From Rummeliibacillus suwonensis (lineage in GTDB: Bacteria > Bacillota > Bacilli > Bacillales_A > Planococcaceae), in the NCBI RefSeq assembly GCF_007896435.1, contig NZ_VCBL01000001.1:1269345-1333344 (forward strand): a stretch of 64,000 nt of DNA, in the 5' to 3' direction. A program made the translations under genes and the position numbers. Below the pieces are notes generated by a model. That model searched no databases. It saw only the letters and a list, made by a program, of their open reading frames with translations, and was not told where the DNA came from. Each line of letters opens with the position of its first letter. Positions within the stretch are counted from its first letter, which is position 1. Shown piece by piece: positions 27,765 to 37,516 of the stretch.

Positions 27765-29648
27765 ATGGATAAAGACCTAATGACGGTTAATGACTTAAAA
27801 GAAGAATTACCAGTTGTCCGTTGGGAATATGAAAAACCTGCCGAATTTTTACAAAAATTTGTTGTGAAATTGAGGTATTTAAATAAATTACTTTCAAAGA
27901 ATTCATATGTAAGAGAAACCACGAAAATTTTAAAATATATTATTCAAGATGCTACCAATAATACGATTGTTTTATTTGCAGGCATGACAGATAGTGGTAA
28001 AACAAGTTTAGTCAATGCATTATTGAAGAGACCCATTTTAAGCACGAATGTGGCGGTAGCAACAGAAGTCAACACGATAATCTGTTATGGGGAAAAGGAA
28101 AAAGTTTGCGCCCACTTTTTAGACGGACAAATTGCATCATTTGATATCCATCAAGTGGAGCTGTTTACTAGTTTAGAAACTTCAAGTGCTAAAATATTGA
28201 GAGATAGTCTTGATTTTATTGAAATATATGTGCAAAATGATTTATTAAAAATGGTCACGTTAATTGATACTACACCTCTTCAAATTTCAGGAAATGATAC
28301 TGCATACATTAAAGAAAGCATCTTAAATCGAGCAGATGATATTTTTTGGATCTTTAAGTATGGCTTGCCCATTGTTCCAGAAGAGTTAAAATTACTTGAA
28401 AAAATAAAAGGAAAAAATATAATACCACTAGGGATTCTAAATGGCTTGGATTTGATCGATTTAAATCATAAAGATAGTATTTCATCCTATGAAGAACAGG
28501 TTTCTAGCTATGTAAGAGATTTGATTTGTATTTCTTCAAAAGAGGCACTAGAATCTGTATCGTTAAAAGATGATAATGATGAAAAATGGCGGCATAGCCA
28601 AATCGATCTTGTCATAAAAGAATTGGAAAAAACAGCTAATAACCAAGCCAAACGCTTGGCATATTTAACTGAGCGATTTATTCATTGGTTAAAAAGATTT
28701 CAGACGGAGATCGAAATTATTCCAGAAAGAGAACCATATCAGACATCTTTTTTAACTTTAAAGGAATATGTTGAGCATTTTGAGGAACGGCAGGCCATAG
28801 AAGCAGCACAAAACAGCTATACTTTGGAGTTATCTGTAAAGTATGAGAAACAAAGTACTATTTTTAAAAAAGTAGATACACTATTTCAGTTAATTCAAGT
28901 CATTGAATCCAAACCATTTTGTAATAACACTCAATTATTTACGTTCAATAATCAGGCGAAACAATATCTTTTGAGAGTAAGAGAATATCGGAAACTAAGG
29001 CAGGAATACACACATATATATGAATTGTTGGATAAAAAGCATCAAAAAGTAAATGGCTTAACATTATTAAAATTTATATTTGGCAAACGTCAAGAAAACG
29101 AGTATTTTGTGGATCAAATAGAAAAATTAAATGAGCGGCAACAGATTTTAGAGAAAAAGTATCATCTGCTTAAAATAGAGGAAAAAAATTTACTCAAATC
29201 ATTTGAAAAGACGAAAGATTTATTAAACAAAGTCGTGCAAGAACAATTGGCAATGATTTTAAAAGATTTTTCAACGATTGAGTTTCAAAGAAATACTGAG
29301 AATGCAAAAATTCAAACAGCGATCAAAAAGTTAAAGGGATTTGATAGTATTGTTGAAGCACAAAGTTTTATTTTAAAATTTGTAAGTGATTATGTATTAA
29401 AAGAAGGCTATATTTTAACAAAAGAAGAAAAAACGAAACTGCAAGAGATGCTACAGGCGATTGAGAAAACTGTGTTTGATTACCCAGCATATATTGAACA
29501 GTATGAACAAATGGGACCAATCAATAATGTTGAAATCCAAAAGGTGATAATAGAAAAGAATCCGTTTTATTCATGCCACATAACTGAAGATCATATTCGT
29601 GTACAATTGGACGAACCACCTAAAATATTGAATTTAGATGAAGAATAA
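27765..29648 (+). CDS. Dynamin-like GTPase
   Basis: 627 residues. G1 is AGMTDSGKTSLVNALL, G2 probably the T in VATEVNT, G3 LIDTTP and G4 LNGLDLID. Two long coiled-coil regions follow (about residues 340-420 and 440-520), consistent with a stalk. There is no clear transmembrane helix. Bacterial dynamin-like proteins act at membranes, and this one is more divergent than DynA-type two-headed proteins. ATG 27765 follows AAGGAG; an earlier ATG (27761) is out of frame and stops at once. Confidence 0.72.
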   Translation: MDKDLMTVNDLKEELPVVRWEYEKPAEFLQKFVVKLRYLNKLLSKNSYVRETTKILKYIIQDATNNTIVLFAGMTDSGKTSLVNALLKRPILSTNVAVATEVNTIICYGEKEKVCAHFLDGQIASFDIHQVELFTSLETSSAKILRDSLDFIEIYVQNDLLKMVTLIDTTPLQISGNDTAYIKESILNRADDIFWIFKYGLPIVPEELKLLEKIKGKNIIPLGILNGLDLIDLNHKDSISSYEEQVSSYVRDLICISSKEALESVSLKDDNDEKWRHSQIDLVIKELEKTANNQAKRLAYLTERFIHWLKRFQTEIEIIPEREPYQTSFLTLKEYVEHFEERQAIEAAQNSYTLELSVKYEKQSTIFKKVDTLFQLIQVIESKPFCNNTQLFTFNNQAKQYLLRVREYRKLRQEYTHIYELLDKKHQKVNGLTLLKFIFGKRQENEYFVDQIEKLNERQQILEKKYHLLKIEEKNLLKSFEKTKDLLNKVVQEQLAMILKDFSTIEFQRNTENAKIQTAIKKLKGFDSIVEAQSFILKFVSDYVLKEGYILTKEEKTKLQEMLQAIEKTVFDYPAYIEQYEQMGPINNVEIQKVIIEKNPFYSCHITEDHIRVQLDEPPKILNLDEE

Positions 29649-29701
29649 AGTGAAACGAATTGTCAAAAAAGAACGGTTTTATAAATACATCATTTTATTT
29701 T

Positions 29702-29748
29702 AAATCTGCCCGATCTTCTGCTTAAAAATGAGGTCGAGCAGATTTTTT
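29702..29748 (+). terminator. Rho-independent terminator after the GTPase
   Basis: AAATCTGCCCGATC pairs with the downstream GGTCGAGCAGATTT, followed by a run of T. In the rest of 29649-29985 a short hairpin (CCCCACTGGA ... TCCAGTGGGG, 29827-29860) resembles the end of family B repeats. Confidence 0.7.
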
Positions 29749-29985
29749 AGTTGGGTAAGGAAGAGTCGGTGCCATCTGAAAGAATCTAATTGGTTTCAAA
29801 ATACCTAATGATGGACAAAGAAAATCCCCACTGGATAAAAGTTTTATATTCCAGTGGGGACATTCAAAATCCTATCCAAAAAGCATAAGTTTTGATGAGT
29901 CTTACATCACATAATAAACAGCAAGTTCTCATTTCTAAGATATTTCAACTTTAGATGGATAAAATTTACGAAGGGAAAGTTTCAC

Positions 29986-30360
29986 TTATTCGTAAAAGAC
30001 TTTATCCGTATTATATTTTGCACGTAATATATTAATGGCATATGTTTCGTAGATGTCGCGTTCCATTGGATCATCCACAAGAAATACTTCAATTTTATGA
30101 ACTTCATCACGATGATCTTTTAAAGGGGAAACATGATCCTCAAAATGTTTTTTAACACGTTGACGCAATTTGCGTGCTTTTCCTACAAGTAGTAACTCAT
30201 TGTCTTTGTTAAAGAAAAGGATAAGACCGCCCTTATCTCTCGGGATTTTGTGGAAATCGATAAATCCATAAATAGAAGGGATGATCGCTTCGCCTTCTTT
30301 TGGGTTTTGTTCGCGTTGGCGGATGACAACATCTGGTTTTGGTAATTCGATTTTAATCAA
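29986..30360 (-). CDS. GIY-YIG-type nuclease-like protein
   Basis: About 124 residues with the GIY-YIG pattern: GFIDFHKIP...GLILFF, LLLVGKARKLRQRVKKHF (Gly and Arg of the core) and the metal-binding Glu in DIYETYAI. The first Tyr motif is degenerate (GLI/LFF). TTG 30360 has GAGG about eleven bases upstream; GTG 30369 would be too close to it. It is a stand-alone domain, so either a small DNA nuclease or an inactive relative. Confidence 0.75.
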   Translation of the reverse strand: MIKIELPKPDVVIRQREQNPKEGEAIIPSIYGFIDFHKIPRDKGGLILFFNKDNELLLVGKARKLRQRVKKHFEDHVSPLKDHRDEVHKIEVFLVDDPMERDIYETYAINILRAKYNTDKVFYE

Positions 30361-30584
30361 AAAATTCACGTCCTCATTTTCATATAAAGTTCATGCTATC
30401 ATAAAACGGTAGGAAAAGCCAGTATAGCTATACTACCAAACGTGTGGATTAGGATGATTATGAGTCGTAACAATGAAAAATTCTTCACTTTTAACTTCGT
30501 GTATACTGATTGGAACGGAGGAATAAACACCTCTAATTTTAAGAGGGGGCTGCCTTATAAGTCCATATTAATAAAAGATATCGG

Positions 30585-30888
30585 GCATGTTGATTATCCA
30601 ATCTTGTTCACAAAAATATAGAGTATTTGTTGATTTCCGCTACGGCTTGCTCGCTTTCCTGCGGGCGAACGCTGGGGGCAACAGGATGTTGGTCACGGAG
30701 TCGTTGCCACAGGACGTGGCGCCCTTAGACTCCGTTCCTTAATCGCTTCGCTGCGGGGTCTCATCTGCTCGCTTTTCCCGCGGGAGTCGAGCAATCCTTC
30801 GCTTCAATCTATATAAATGGAGATAAGAATACAGCATTTTTTTTAATGAAACTAAATATTTACTCTGATTTTTTCCTAATCAACATGC
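30585..30888. repeat. Family A repeat, copy A3 (internal deletion)
   Basis: Perfect 11-bp ends GCATGTTGATT and AATCAACATGC. Both ends carry the same change relative to A2 (GCATG for GCGTG), so the pairing is kept by compensation. The CACCGCACGAAGG module is missing. A more degraded partial copy follows at about 30925-31055. Nothing else is seen in 30370-31131. Confidence 0.75.
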
Positions 30889-31131
30889 CTGAAAAATGTA
30901 GTATTCCACTGATAAAAATCTGTCCTTCTTGATTATTGGAATGGAAGGCGGTGACTCTTCAAAAATGCATACTCATTTCCTTCGCTCAGTGCTAGTCTAG
31001 GGAGCTTATTCAAAGTCTTGCAAGAAGCGACCGCCTGCAACGAAAATCAACAGTTTAGAAATGACAAAATAGTCATTGGATTGAATGCAAAACGAATACT
31101 TAATACTTTTTGGAAGCTCCTTCTTTTAGTA

Positions 31132-31647
31132 TTATTCTTTTGAAAGTTGGTGTTCAATTTCATAGCGAAGTTCATCTGCGTCCAATTCTCGTGGATATTG
31201 GAATTCTTTGTGGTTGATAAAGATCGTTGGAACCATTGTAATATGTCGTTCGATGGTTTCGCCAAGTATCTTCAAGCTGATTGAAGTATTTTCGGATCTT
31301 TCAATTAAATCATATTTTTTTTGCAACATTTTTTTGATTTCGTGATTTGTTAAGTGGTTCCATTCTTTTTGAGTGGCAAAGAGTTCTTTTATAATTTCGC
31401 GAGTTCGATTTTTTTCACTATAGTGTAGAAATGTATTAATCAACGCGCCATTTAATAACATGGCTCTTGGTTTATCAAAATGTTTGACCACAAATTCAAC
31501 TTTTCCGTCATTTATGTATGGTGTTAAGACTTCCTCTGCGATGGCATAAAAAGTTGCACAATACGGACAGGCTAGATTTAAGAAAACCTCAACTTTTACA
31601 GGTGCTTCTTTACTTCCATAATTCAAATATGCATTTTTCACTGTCAT
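31132..31647 (-). CDS. DsbA-like thioredoxin-fold protein
   Basis: 171 residues with the active-site motif CPYC (C27, C30) and the cis-Pro segment ITMVPTIFIN near the C-terminus. There is no signal peptide or lipobox, so it is probably cytoplasmic, like the FrnE/2-hydroxychromene-isomerase-like relatives of DsbA. ATG 31647 has GGAGAG at the proper distance; upstream ATG codons (31680, 31662) lack a site. Stand-alone gene next to the alarmone synthetase on the same strand. Confidence 0.85.
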   Translation of the reverse strand: MTVKNAYLNYGSKEAPVKVEVFLNLACPYCATFYAIAEEVLTPYINDGKVEFVVKHFDKPRAMLLNGALINTFLHYSEKNRTREIIKELFATQKEWNHLTNHEIKKMLQKKYDLIERSENTSISLKILGETIERHITMVPTIFINHKEFQYPRELDADELRYEIEHQLSKE

Positions 31648-31714
31648 TTTATCACTCTCCATCAAAAAATTATATCGCATTATAATTTATTGCTATTGAT
31701 TTTATCAATATTTA

Positions 31715-32467
31715 TCAATTGTTGTTATTGACCATATACCCTGTGACTTTTTCAATTTCATTGAATAATAAGCGTTCTGTATCAGTTTGCTCACCGATTA
31801 CTTCTTCACCTTTGAAATTGGCCTTTTTTAAGCGTGTGATTTCCGTATTCAGATTTTCCATTTTTCTATCTAAGTGAGCAGCTGCTTCCGCGGCCTCTTT
31901 TAACTCATCTGTGAGATAGTTAGGTATTTTTTTGTTATAATTATAGTAGATTTTATGTTCTAAGCTTGCCCAGAAATCCATCGCAATTGTACGTATCTGC
32001 ATTTCAACATAGACATGTTCTTCTCCATAGGTCATAAATACAGGTATTTTCATAATAATATGAAGGCTTTGATAGCCATTGGGTTTTGGAGCTTTAATAT
32101 AATCTTTTATTTGGATCACTTCGATATCTTCTTGTGATTGAATCATTTTTGAAATACGATAAATATCTGAAACAAATGAACAAATAATTCGGATTCCAGC
32201 AATATCATAAATATTTTCTTGAATCGATTGAAGGGAAAGTGGAAGGTTCTTTTTATGAAGTTTTTTTAAAATACTTTCCGGTGATTTAACACGCGTATTA
32301 ATATGTTCAATCGGATTATATTCATGAATCAATTGGAATTCTTCTTGTAAAATATTCACTTTTGTTGAGATCTCATCAAGGGCAAATTTATAAAGAAGCA
32401 TCCTTCGTGTAACATCTACTCTGAAATCTTTAAGATTTGATTGATTGGTAATTTGCTTTTCGACCAT
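31715..32467 (-). CDS. Small alarmone synthetase ((p)ppGpp synthetase, RelA/SpoT domain)
   Basis: 250 residues consisting of the synthetase domain only. The GTP/ATP-binding segments are NTRVKSPESILKKL, IAGIRIICSF, KPNGYQSLHI and EMQIRTIAMDFWASLEHKI (catalytic Glu and Arg). No HD hydrolase, TGS or ACT domains. It transfers pyrophosphate from ATP to GTP or GDP and is like RelP/RelQ-type proteins, but about 40 residues longer than YjbM/YwaC because of N- and C-terminal extensions. The start codon has GGGGG upstream. Confidence 0.88.
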   Translation of the reverse strand: MVEKQITNQSNLKDFRVDVTRRMLLYKFALDEISTKVNILQEEFQLIHEYNPIEHINTRVKSPESILKKLHKKNLPLSLQSIQENIYDIAGIRIICSFVSDIYRISKMIQSQEDIEVIQIKDYIKAPKPNGYQSLHIIMKIPVFMTYGEEHVYVEMQIRTIAMDFWASLEHKIYYNYNKKIPNYLTDELKEAAEAAAHLDRKMENLNTEITRLKKANFKGEEVIGEQTDTERLLFNEIEKVTGYMVNNNN

Positions 32468-32593
32468 TTTTGTCCCCCTACTTTAATATAATCCCCCTAC
32501 ACTTATTTTCTCAAATTTGATATGATTTAGCACGTGTATTGTATCAATAGTGGTGATATTATTAAAAAATGAATAAATCTTTCGAAATGATGC

Positions 32594-32621
32594 TTGACAT
32601 ATTTTTGTATTTAGCTATGTT
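32594..32621 (+). promoter_or_regulatory. SigA-type promoter
   Basis: TTGACA (32594-32599) and TATGTT (32616-32621) with a 16-bp spacer, ahead of the small membrane protein gene. Confidence 0.6.
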
Positions 32622-32643
32622 TTAATAGAAAGGAAGATTAAAT

Positions 32644-32829
32644 ATGAATGTTAAAGTACTTTTTCTAAGAATTATTGCCATTATCGTTTTTGTGGCAGGT
32701 ATCTATATGGTGCAAGTGAAAAATGGGGCAAGCTACTATTATTTGTTGTCACTTGCCGCTTTTGCAGCTTTCTTTTATATTGATGATTATGCAAAAAGGT
32801 CAAAGGGGAACAATAGCAAGAATGATTGA
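32644..32829 (+). CDS. Small membrane protein, two helices
   Basis: 61 residues with two hydrophobic segments (about 7-22 and 30-46) and a basic C-terminus. A promoter and AAGGAAG ribosome site precede it. Similar YkuS/YqhV-like small proteins occur in bacilli, but I do not recognise this one. Function unknown. Confidence 0.65.
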   Translation: MNVKVLFLRIIAIIVFVAGIYMVQVKNGASYYYLLSLAAFAAFFYIDDYAKRSKGNNSKND

Positions 32830-33151
32830 TAAACGCGATTCAAAAAGCAATGGATGAAGATTGTTAGAAGATGACTATGGTATTTTAGAGGACATTTTCA
32901 TTTCAAACTTTCACCAAAAGCCGTGGTTGATATTTTGAACATGTAGTGTCAGTGGACTGGAGCCAGTTTGACTCTTGGGGATAGTGTTCAGATGGGATGA
33001 TATGGAGCGAATATGAAGTGGTCCCTTGAAAGGTGCTGGCAGAACGCAAGTCAACCTCAAGTTATGGCGATGAGTCAATTTTAAAGTATAATAGTTACAA
33101 TCTTGAAATATATTTTTACAAAATGATAGAATGACAACATGAAATGAAAGG
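32830..33151. repeat. Degenerate repeat (family C) in intergenic region
   Basis: At about 32942-33070 the sequence GTAGTGTCAGTGGACTGGAGC ... CAACCTCAAGTTATGGCGATGAG parallels a longer unit at 39935-40165. No gene is seen. Confidence 0.35.
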
Positions 33152-33160
33152 GTGAATCAT

Positions 33161-33346
33161 TTGAAAAAAGAATGGAACTTTGTGATTGATGGTACAGAAC
33201 ATTTTAGGAAAACGATGGAGGAAGCATGTGCGGATTTACCCGTTGAAACTAGAGATGGAGAACAATATGTGACCGTCAAATATAAAGATTTTCAAAAACT
33301 AATGGAATTTTATATGAAAAAACATTCTTCGGACCTGCCGTTTTAA
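33161..33346 (+). CDS. Short conserved-type hypothetical protein
   Basis: 61 residues, acidic, soluble, starting MKKEWNFVIDG. TTG 33161 fits AAAGGGTG six bases upstream; GTG 33152 lies inside that site. It has the look of a small cytoplasmic bacilli protein with a beta-hairpin followed by a helix. I do not recognise a family. Confidence 0.6.
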   Translation: MKKEWNFVIDGTEHFRKTMEEACADLPVETRDGEQYVTVKYKDFQKLMEFYMKKHSSDLPF

Positions 33347-33500
33347 TAGCAAGAAAAGTTTCTATTCTTCGCATCGTTTCCATTAAGCCGTGTTCTAAAA
33401 CATTTTATGTGTAAGGGAGAGAGGCTTTGCACAATAGACAAAGAAATGGAGTTTTATCTCGCATTTGAGTGAAAAATTTATAATTTTGAGACTCAAGTAA

Positions 33501-33538
33501 AAAAGCAGCTAGGAGAAAAATTTCTTCTAGCTGCTTTT
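33501..33538 (-). terminator. Terminator of the antiporter gene
   Basis: AAAAGCAGCTAG (33501-33512) and CTAGCTGCTTTT (33527-33538). On the minus strand the stem is followed by a T-run. Confidence 0.8.
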
Positions 33539-33567
33539 GTGTATTGCTCATGTTAAAAATATATAAT

Positions 33568-34740
33568 TTAGTGAACAGCGTGAGATTGTTTTTCAATTTC
33601 GTGTTGTTCTTTTTTATTGATACAAATTTTTAATAGTGGTGGTGTCACGATCGTTGTAAAGACAATTGCAATAATCATTGGTGTGAAATATTGTTGGGAA
33701 AATAATCCTTTAGAAAAGCCAATATTAGAAGTAATCAATGCAACTTCTCCACGTGAAACCATGGCGGTACCGATCAAAGTGGAGGACAATAGATTAAATC
33801 CAGTAATTTTGGCACCAAATCCGCCACCGATTATTTTCGTTATGACAGCGACTATACATAAAACAATGATCAACCAAATATGATCCCCGATCCCTTCAAA
33901 CGTAACGGATAAACCAATACTTGCAAAGAAAACAGGAATAAATAAAACGCTAACAGACGGTGAAAGCTTATCCTCAAATTGTTCACGGTGCTTGTCACCT
34001 GCAAGTGATAAACCTGCAAAAAATGCACCAATGATATTACTAATTCCCATATATTCAGCAAAATAAGCATAACCAAAACATAATACAACAGCAAAAATCA
34101 TAGAAAGATCAGGAATTTTAAATTTGTCGATGGATTTTGAAATGATCGGTATGACCTTCCAATTGCATAAAATAATGACGGCAAAGAAGATCACTTGTTT
34201 GAACAGAACCATGGAAATAGATATGTTTCCACCGACTGTCAAACTCAAAACGATCGCTAACAGGATCAAGCCAATAATATCATCTGCAATGGCTGCTCCA
34301 AGTACAGTAGCACTTTCACGGGTATTCATTTGACCTAATTCACGGAACGTTTGCACAGAAATACTAACGGATGTGGCTGTTAGTACAATCCCTAAGAACA
34401 AAGAATGGGAAGGGTCCATACCGAAGCCTATTCCCACAAAATAACCTGCTAACAGTGGCAAAACGACACCAAAGGATGCGACGGATAAAGCAGCTTTTAA
34501 GTTGGAGGTCAAATCCTTCAAATTCGTTTCTAAACCCGCAAAGAACATAAGAAAGATGACCCCTAGTTCACTGAAAGTTTGCAGCATATCATTGTTTTCT
34601 ACTAGTCCTAAAATAGCAGGACCGATTATTATCCCTACGATAATTTCCCCAAGAACACTGGGTTGTCCTAATTTTGTAGCTATAAATCCAGCAATTTTAG
34701 TTGCTAGGATGATTATAACTAATTGTATAAGTAACTCCAT
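33568..34740 (-). CDS. Cation:proton antiporter (CPA2, Na+/H+ exchanger domain)
   Basis: 390 residues and about 12 membrane helices. Family marks are GEIIVGIIIGPAILG near the N-terminus and the ion-site segment AAIADDIIGLILLAIV with two adjacent Asp. There is no C-terminal TrkA-N domain, unlike KefB, so it is nearer to the NapA/GerN-type short antiporters. ATG 34740 has GGAGG eight bases upstream; TTG 34746 is less likely. Monocistronic. Confidence 0.88.
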   Translation of the reverse strand: MELLIQLVIIILATKIAGFIATKLGQPSVLGEIIVGIIIGPAILGLVENNDMLQTFSELGVIFLMFFAGLETNLKDLTSNLKAALSVASFGVVLPLLAGYFVGIGFGMDPSHSLFLGIVLTATSVSISVQTFRELGQMNTRESATVLGAAIADDIIGLILLAIVLSLTVGGNISISMVLFKQVIFFAVIILCNWKVIPIISKSIDKFKIPDLSMIFAVVLCFGYAYFAEYMGISNIIGAFFAGLSLAGDKHREQFEDKLSPSVSVLFIPVFFASIGLSVTFEGIGDHIWLIIVLCIVAVITKIIGGGFGAKITGFNLLSSTLIGTAMVSRGEVALITSNIGFSKGLFSQQYFTPMIIAIVFTTIVTPPLLKICINKKEQHEIEKQSHAVH

Positions 34741-35272
34741 AAACAAGGCCTCCGATAAAAGTTTAAAGATTCGAACAATTCATCATTACGACAGAGGCTA
34801 TAAACTCTGTAAAATATAAACCCCAAGCTTTCTTCAATAAATAACATGTTTCTATCATAACATATTTTTTCAGAGAATAAGAAAACTGCTAGCTATTTTT
34901 AGGATAAAGATTCTTATCTTGTAGGAACTGATCATAAGTCTACCGCAAGATTTTAAAAATTCAATAGAAGATAAGCAAGAGTTGAAGCACTCTGCTGATT
35001 ATGGAAGATTCTATTATAACGGTTTCGGTTAACAATTTCACAAGAAAAAAGTAAATTTTTGCGGAAAAGTAAATAAATCAAGTTTCTTATAGAAATAGAG
35101 TCTTATCATTATAGATTCCCAAGGAAAAGCGCCATTTAAGCGATTTGAATGTGTCTATCAATAGTATATGAAACAGAACTTATCAAAAAAGAAGATTTTG
35201 GAAACCATTTGTAGAACGTTCTGCATACAATACATGAGAAGCAGCTTTAGATCATAATCGTAGTTATTCATC
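34741..35272. other. Intergenic stretch without recognised feature
   Basis: AT-rich sequence of about 530 bp upstream of the antiporter. No convincing ORF, repeat family member, RNA hairpin or operator was seen. Confidence 0.5.
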
Positions 35273-35285
35273 TGGAGGGATATAG

Positions 35286-35432
35286 ATGAAATATGGAAAT
35301 AAGAAACGAATTCAGCAGCTATACAGGGAGCAAATGCGCAACAAAAAAGAGAAAGAGATGAATTTCATAGAAACGATTTTTATGATTTTGATCGTCGCTG
35401 TTCTAATTTTTTTTACTCATTTCATAGGATGA
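35286..35432 (+). CDS. 48-residue single-helix membrane protein
   Basis: ATG 35286 has GGAGGG about nine bases upstream. The protein starts with a strongly basic segment (MKYGNKKRIQQLYREQMRNK) and ends with one hydrophobic helix (FIETIFMILIVAVLIFF). The good ribosome site and the basic-then-hydrophobic layout make it a likely real small gene; the function is unknown. Confidence 0.55.
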   Translation: MKYGNKKRIQQLYREQMRNKKEKEMNFIETIFMILIVAVLIFFTHFIG

Positions 35433-35649
35433 ATTTATCTTCATTCACAATTTTCTGAGACGAAAGCAAAGCGACAGAACCCCTTGTTTTTGTGGCAAAA
35501 TCAAAATGTTAGCTGCAGAAGACACCTCCTTCAACAACTAGCTTGTTAATTGGAAATGTAGTGTACGAATCAGTGGATGACCAAACGTTCACTGAATGAA
35601 GATAAAACCTCCTCCAAACACAATTACGTCGAGGCGTAGTGGACATAAA

Positions 35650-35691
35650 GGGCTACACTAATAAGATGATACTTATAGTGTAGCCCTTCTT
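35650..35691. terminator. Bidirectional terminator
   Basis: GGGCTACACTA (35650-35660) pairs with TAGTGTAGCCC (35676-35686), then TTCTTTT. It is convergent to the azlCD operon. Confidence 0.75.
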
Positions 35692-35702
35692 TTATTAAAC
35701 GA

Positions 35703-36023
35703 TTATACGAAAAAGCGAATGGCCGCCATTGAGATTACGCCTACAATGACTGTAGTCGATAAACTTTTTGTCCTAATAGCAACGATTACGGTAGGAATGA
35801 ATGCAGCAAAAACTGGCCAATCTAATGTTACGAACGAGCCGTTTGTATCTAGCAAATTTTCTACAACCAATGCGCTTAAAATACAAATGGGAATAAATGA
35901 AAGCCATTTTAACACTACTTCAGGCAATTTTACATTACGAACAAAGATAAATGGAATAATTCTTGGTAACCATGTAACAAGTGCACACCCAACAATGATC
36001 CAAATAATAGAAGTTGTACTCAC
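35703..36023 (-). CDS. azlD: AzlD-family branched-chain amino acid export subunit
   Basis: 106 residues, four hydrophobic segments, with WLPRIIPFIF typical of AzlD. It overlaps azlC by 4 bp (ATGA). AzlCD-type pairs export branched-chain amino acids or analogues such as azaleucine. The residues between helices match the family's normal length. Confidence 0.88.
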   Translation of the reverse strand: MSTTSIIWIIVGCALVTWLPRIIPFIFVRNVKLPEVVLKWLSFIPICILSALVVENLLDTNGSFVTLDWPVFAAFIPTVIVAIRTKSLSTTVIVGVISMAAIRFFV

Positions 36024-36751
36024 CGATCAATCACCACACCAACAGTAGCCACAACGATTGTCGAAATAAGAACCGCTAAGTGAGAGGGCATAAAATATGA
36101 GAAAACGTACATACATAGGGCAATTAAACCGATTAACAAAAGATTTTTTGCAAGTTTTGTTTTTCCAACGCTTGCAAGTTGTAAGATAAGCAATGCCACA
36201 AACATTGCCGTCAAAGCAAAGTCCAATCCCCATTTTTCAGGATGAGCAATCCATTGGCCTAAAAAAGCGCCTGCAATACATGAAGCAATCCAAACTAAAT
36301 AGGCAGTTATATTTAAACCATCCATCCATTTACCGCTTATCTTTTTGGTCCGCATAATTTTAGTTATTGCAACGCCAAAAGTTTCATCAGTCAGTAATGT
36401 GCCAAATCCAATATTCCGTATGACCGAATAATTAGTGAAATTGGGAGCAAGTGTTAAACTCATTAAAAAGTGCCGTAAGTTTACGATGAATATAGTAAAA
36501 ATAATGGCTGATGCGGGAGTACCTGAAAGAATTAGGGCACAAAAAATGAATTGTGCGGAACCAGCATATACTAGTATGGTCAGCAGAGCTATTTCAAATA
36601 ATTTTAATCCAGAAGCAGATCCTACTACGCCAAAAGCTAATCCAATGCTTATGTATCCTAATAATGTTGGTATACAATCTTTAATACCTTGTAGGAAAGA
36701 ATCCTCTTCATGAAAACCAACTTTATCCATGGTTTCTGTATGGCTATTCAA
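36020..36751 (-). CDS. azlC: AzlC-family branched-chain amino acid export permease
   Basis: 243 residues from TTG 36751 (AGAGGTG six bases upstream; the ATG at 36775 lacks a site). Family marks are GYISIGLAFGVVGSASGLK, VYAGSAQF and LRHFLMSLTLAPN. It forms the transporter with AzlD encoded directly downstream. Confidence 0.88.
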   Translation of the reverse strand: MNSHTETMDKVGFHEEDSFLQGIKDCIPTLLGYISIGLAFGVVGSASGLKLFEIALLTILVYAGSAQFIFCALILSGTPASAIIFTIFIVNLRHFLMSLTLAPNFTNYSVIRNIGFGTLLTDETFGVAITKIMRTKKISGKWMDGLNITAYLVWIASCIAGAFLGQWIAHPEKWGLDFALTAMFVALLILQLASVGKTKLAKNLLLIGLIALCMYVFSYFMPSHLAVLISTIVVATVGVVIDR

Positions 36752-36937
36752 GAAAATCACCTCTTGCAATATCATAGTCTATAAAGAATACAACAAAAAC
36801 AAACCAATTTCCAATACTTAAAAATATGAATCTATTTCATCATAAAAAATTGTCATCAATATGACAAACATTCGATCTTTTGATAAAATAGACACGATTT
36901 TTGCTTTTACTGTATTAATGAAGTGGAAGGTGGACAT

Positions 36938-37294
36938 ATGGCGTTTAAAAAAAGCATCATTCCTACAATAGCTATTGTCCTGTTGGTCATGGCCGTATTT
37001 TTTCTTTATATTGATTTTGGAAAACAACAAAAATATGAAGATACATTGGACTATTTAATGAATAATCAAGAGTATTATGAGAGTGATATGAAGAGTATTA
37101 TTGTAAAATATTCTGTAACAGGTATTTGGCAATCGCATATAAATGAGTGGACGATACAAGTTGTATTTAATGATGAACCAAAAGCAAGATATTACTATCA
37201 TGTAAATGGTGGAAAAATCATACAATCTAGTTATGCAGGAACAACAGAAAACGACTTTTTCATGCATTCTGAAAGGGAGGAATGTAACGATTAA
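36938..37294 (+). CDS. DUF3139-like membrane-anchored protein
   Basis: 118 residues from ATG 36938 (GGAAGGTGG upstream). One N-terminal membrane helix (SIIPTIAIVLLVMAVFFLYI), then an extracellular domain of about 85 residues ending in a Cys. The size and layout fit DUF3139 proteins of bacilli, with no known function. A strong terminator follows at 37319-37360. Confidence 0.7.
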   Translation: MAFKKSIIPTIAIVLLVMAVFFLYIDFGKQQKYEDTLDYLMNNQEYYESDMKSIIVKYSVTGIWQSHINEWTIQVVFNDEPKARYYYHVNGGKIIQSSYAGTTENDFFMHSEREECND

Positions 37295-37318
37295 CACATA
37301 TCTTAGCGATCTCAAAAG

Positions 37319-37360
37319 TAAAAATAGTATGTTAGGAGTATTCCTAGCACACTATTTTTA
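37319..37360. terminator. Terminator
   Basis: TAAAAATAGT-ATG-TTAGGA pairs with TCCTAG-CAC-ACTATTTTTA (one internal mismatch region), with T/A flanks suitable for both strands. Confidence 0.75.
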
Positions 37361-37516
37361 CTTGATTACGGGTAAGGCTACATAAAATCTTCTTGCGGGA
37401 AAAAGATTCAGCAGGAGGTTAGCGAGTGACGCTACTTATCCTTGTCTATTCTAAACAACCACCCGTAGCAAAATCGGCTAGATTAGCAGTATGATTGGAC
37501 TGATTGGGATTCTCCA

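Noticed and set aside
36818-37315. Minus-strand ORFs (70 and 86 residues)
   Set aside because: Shadows of the DUF3139-like gene and its promoter region.
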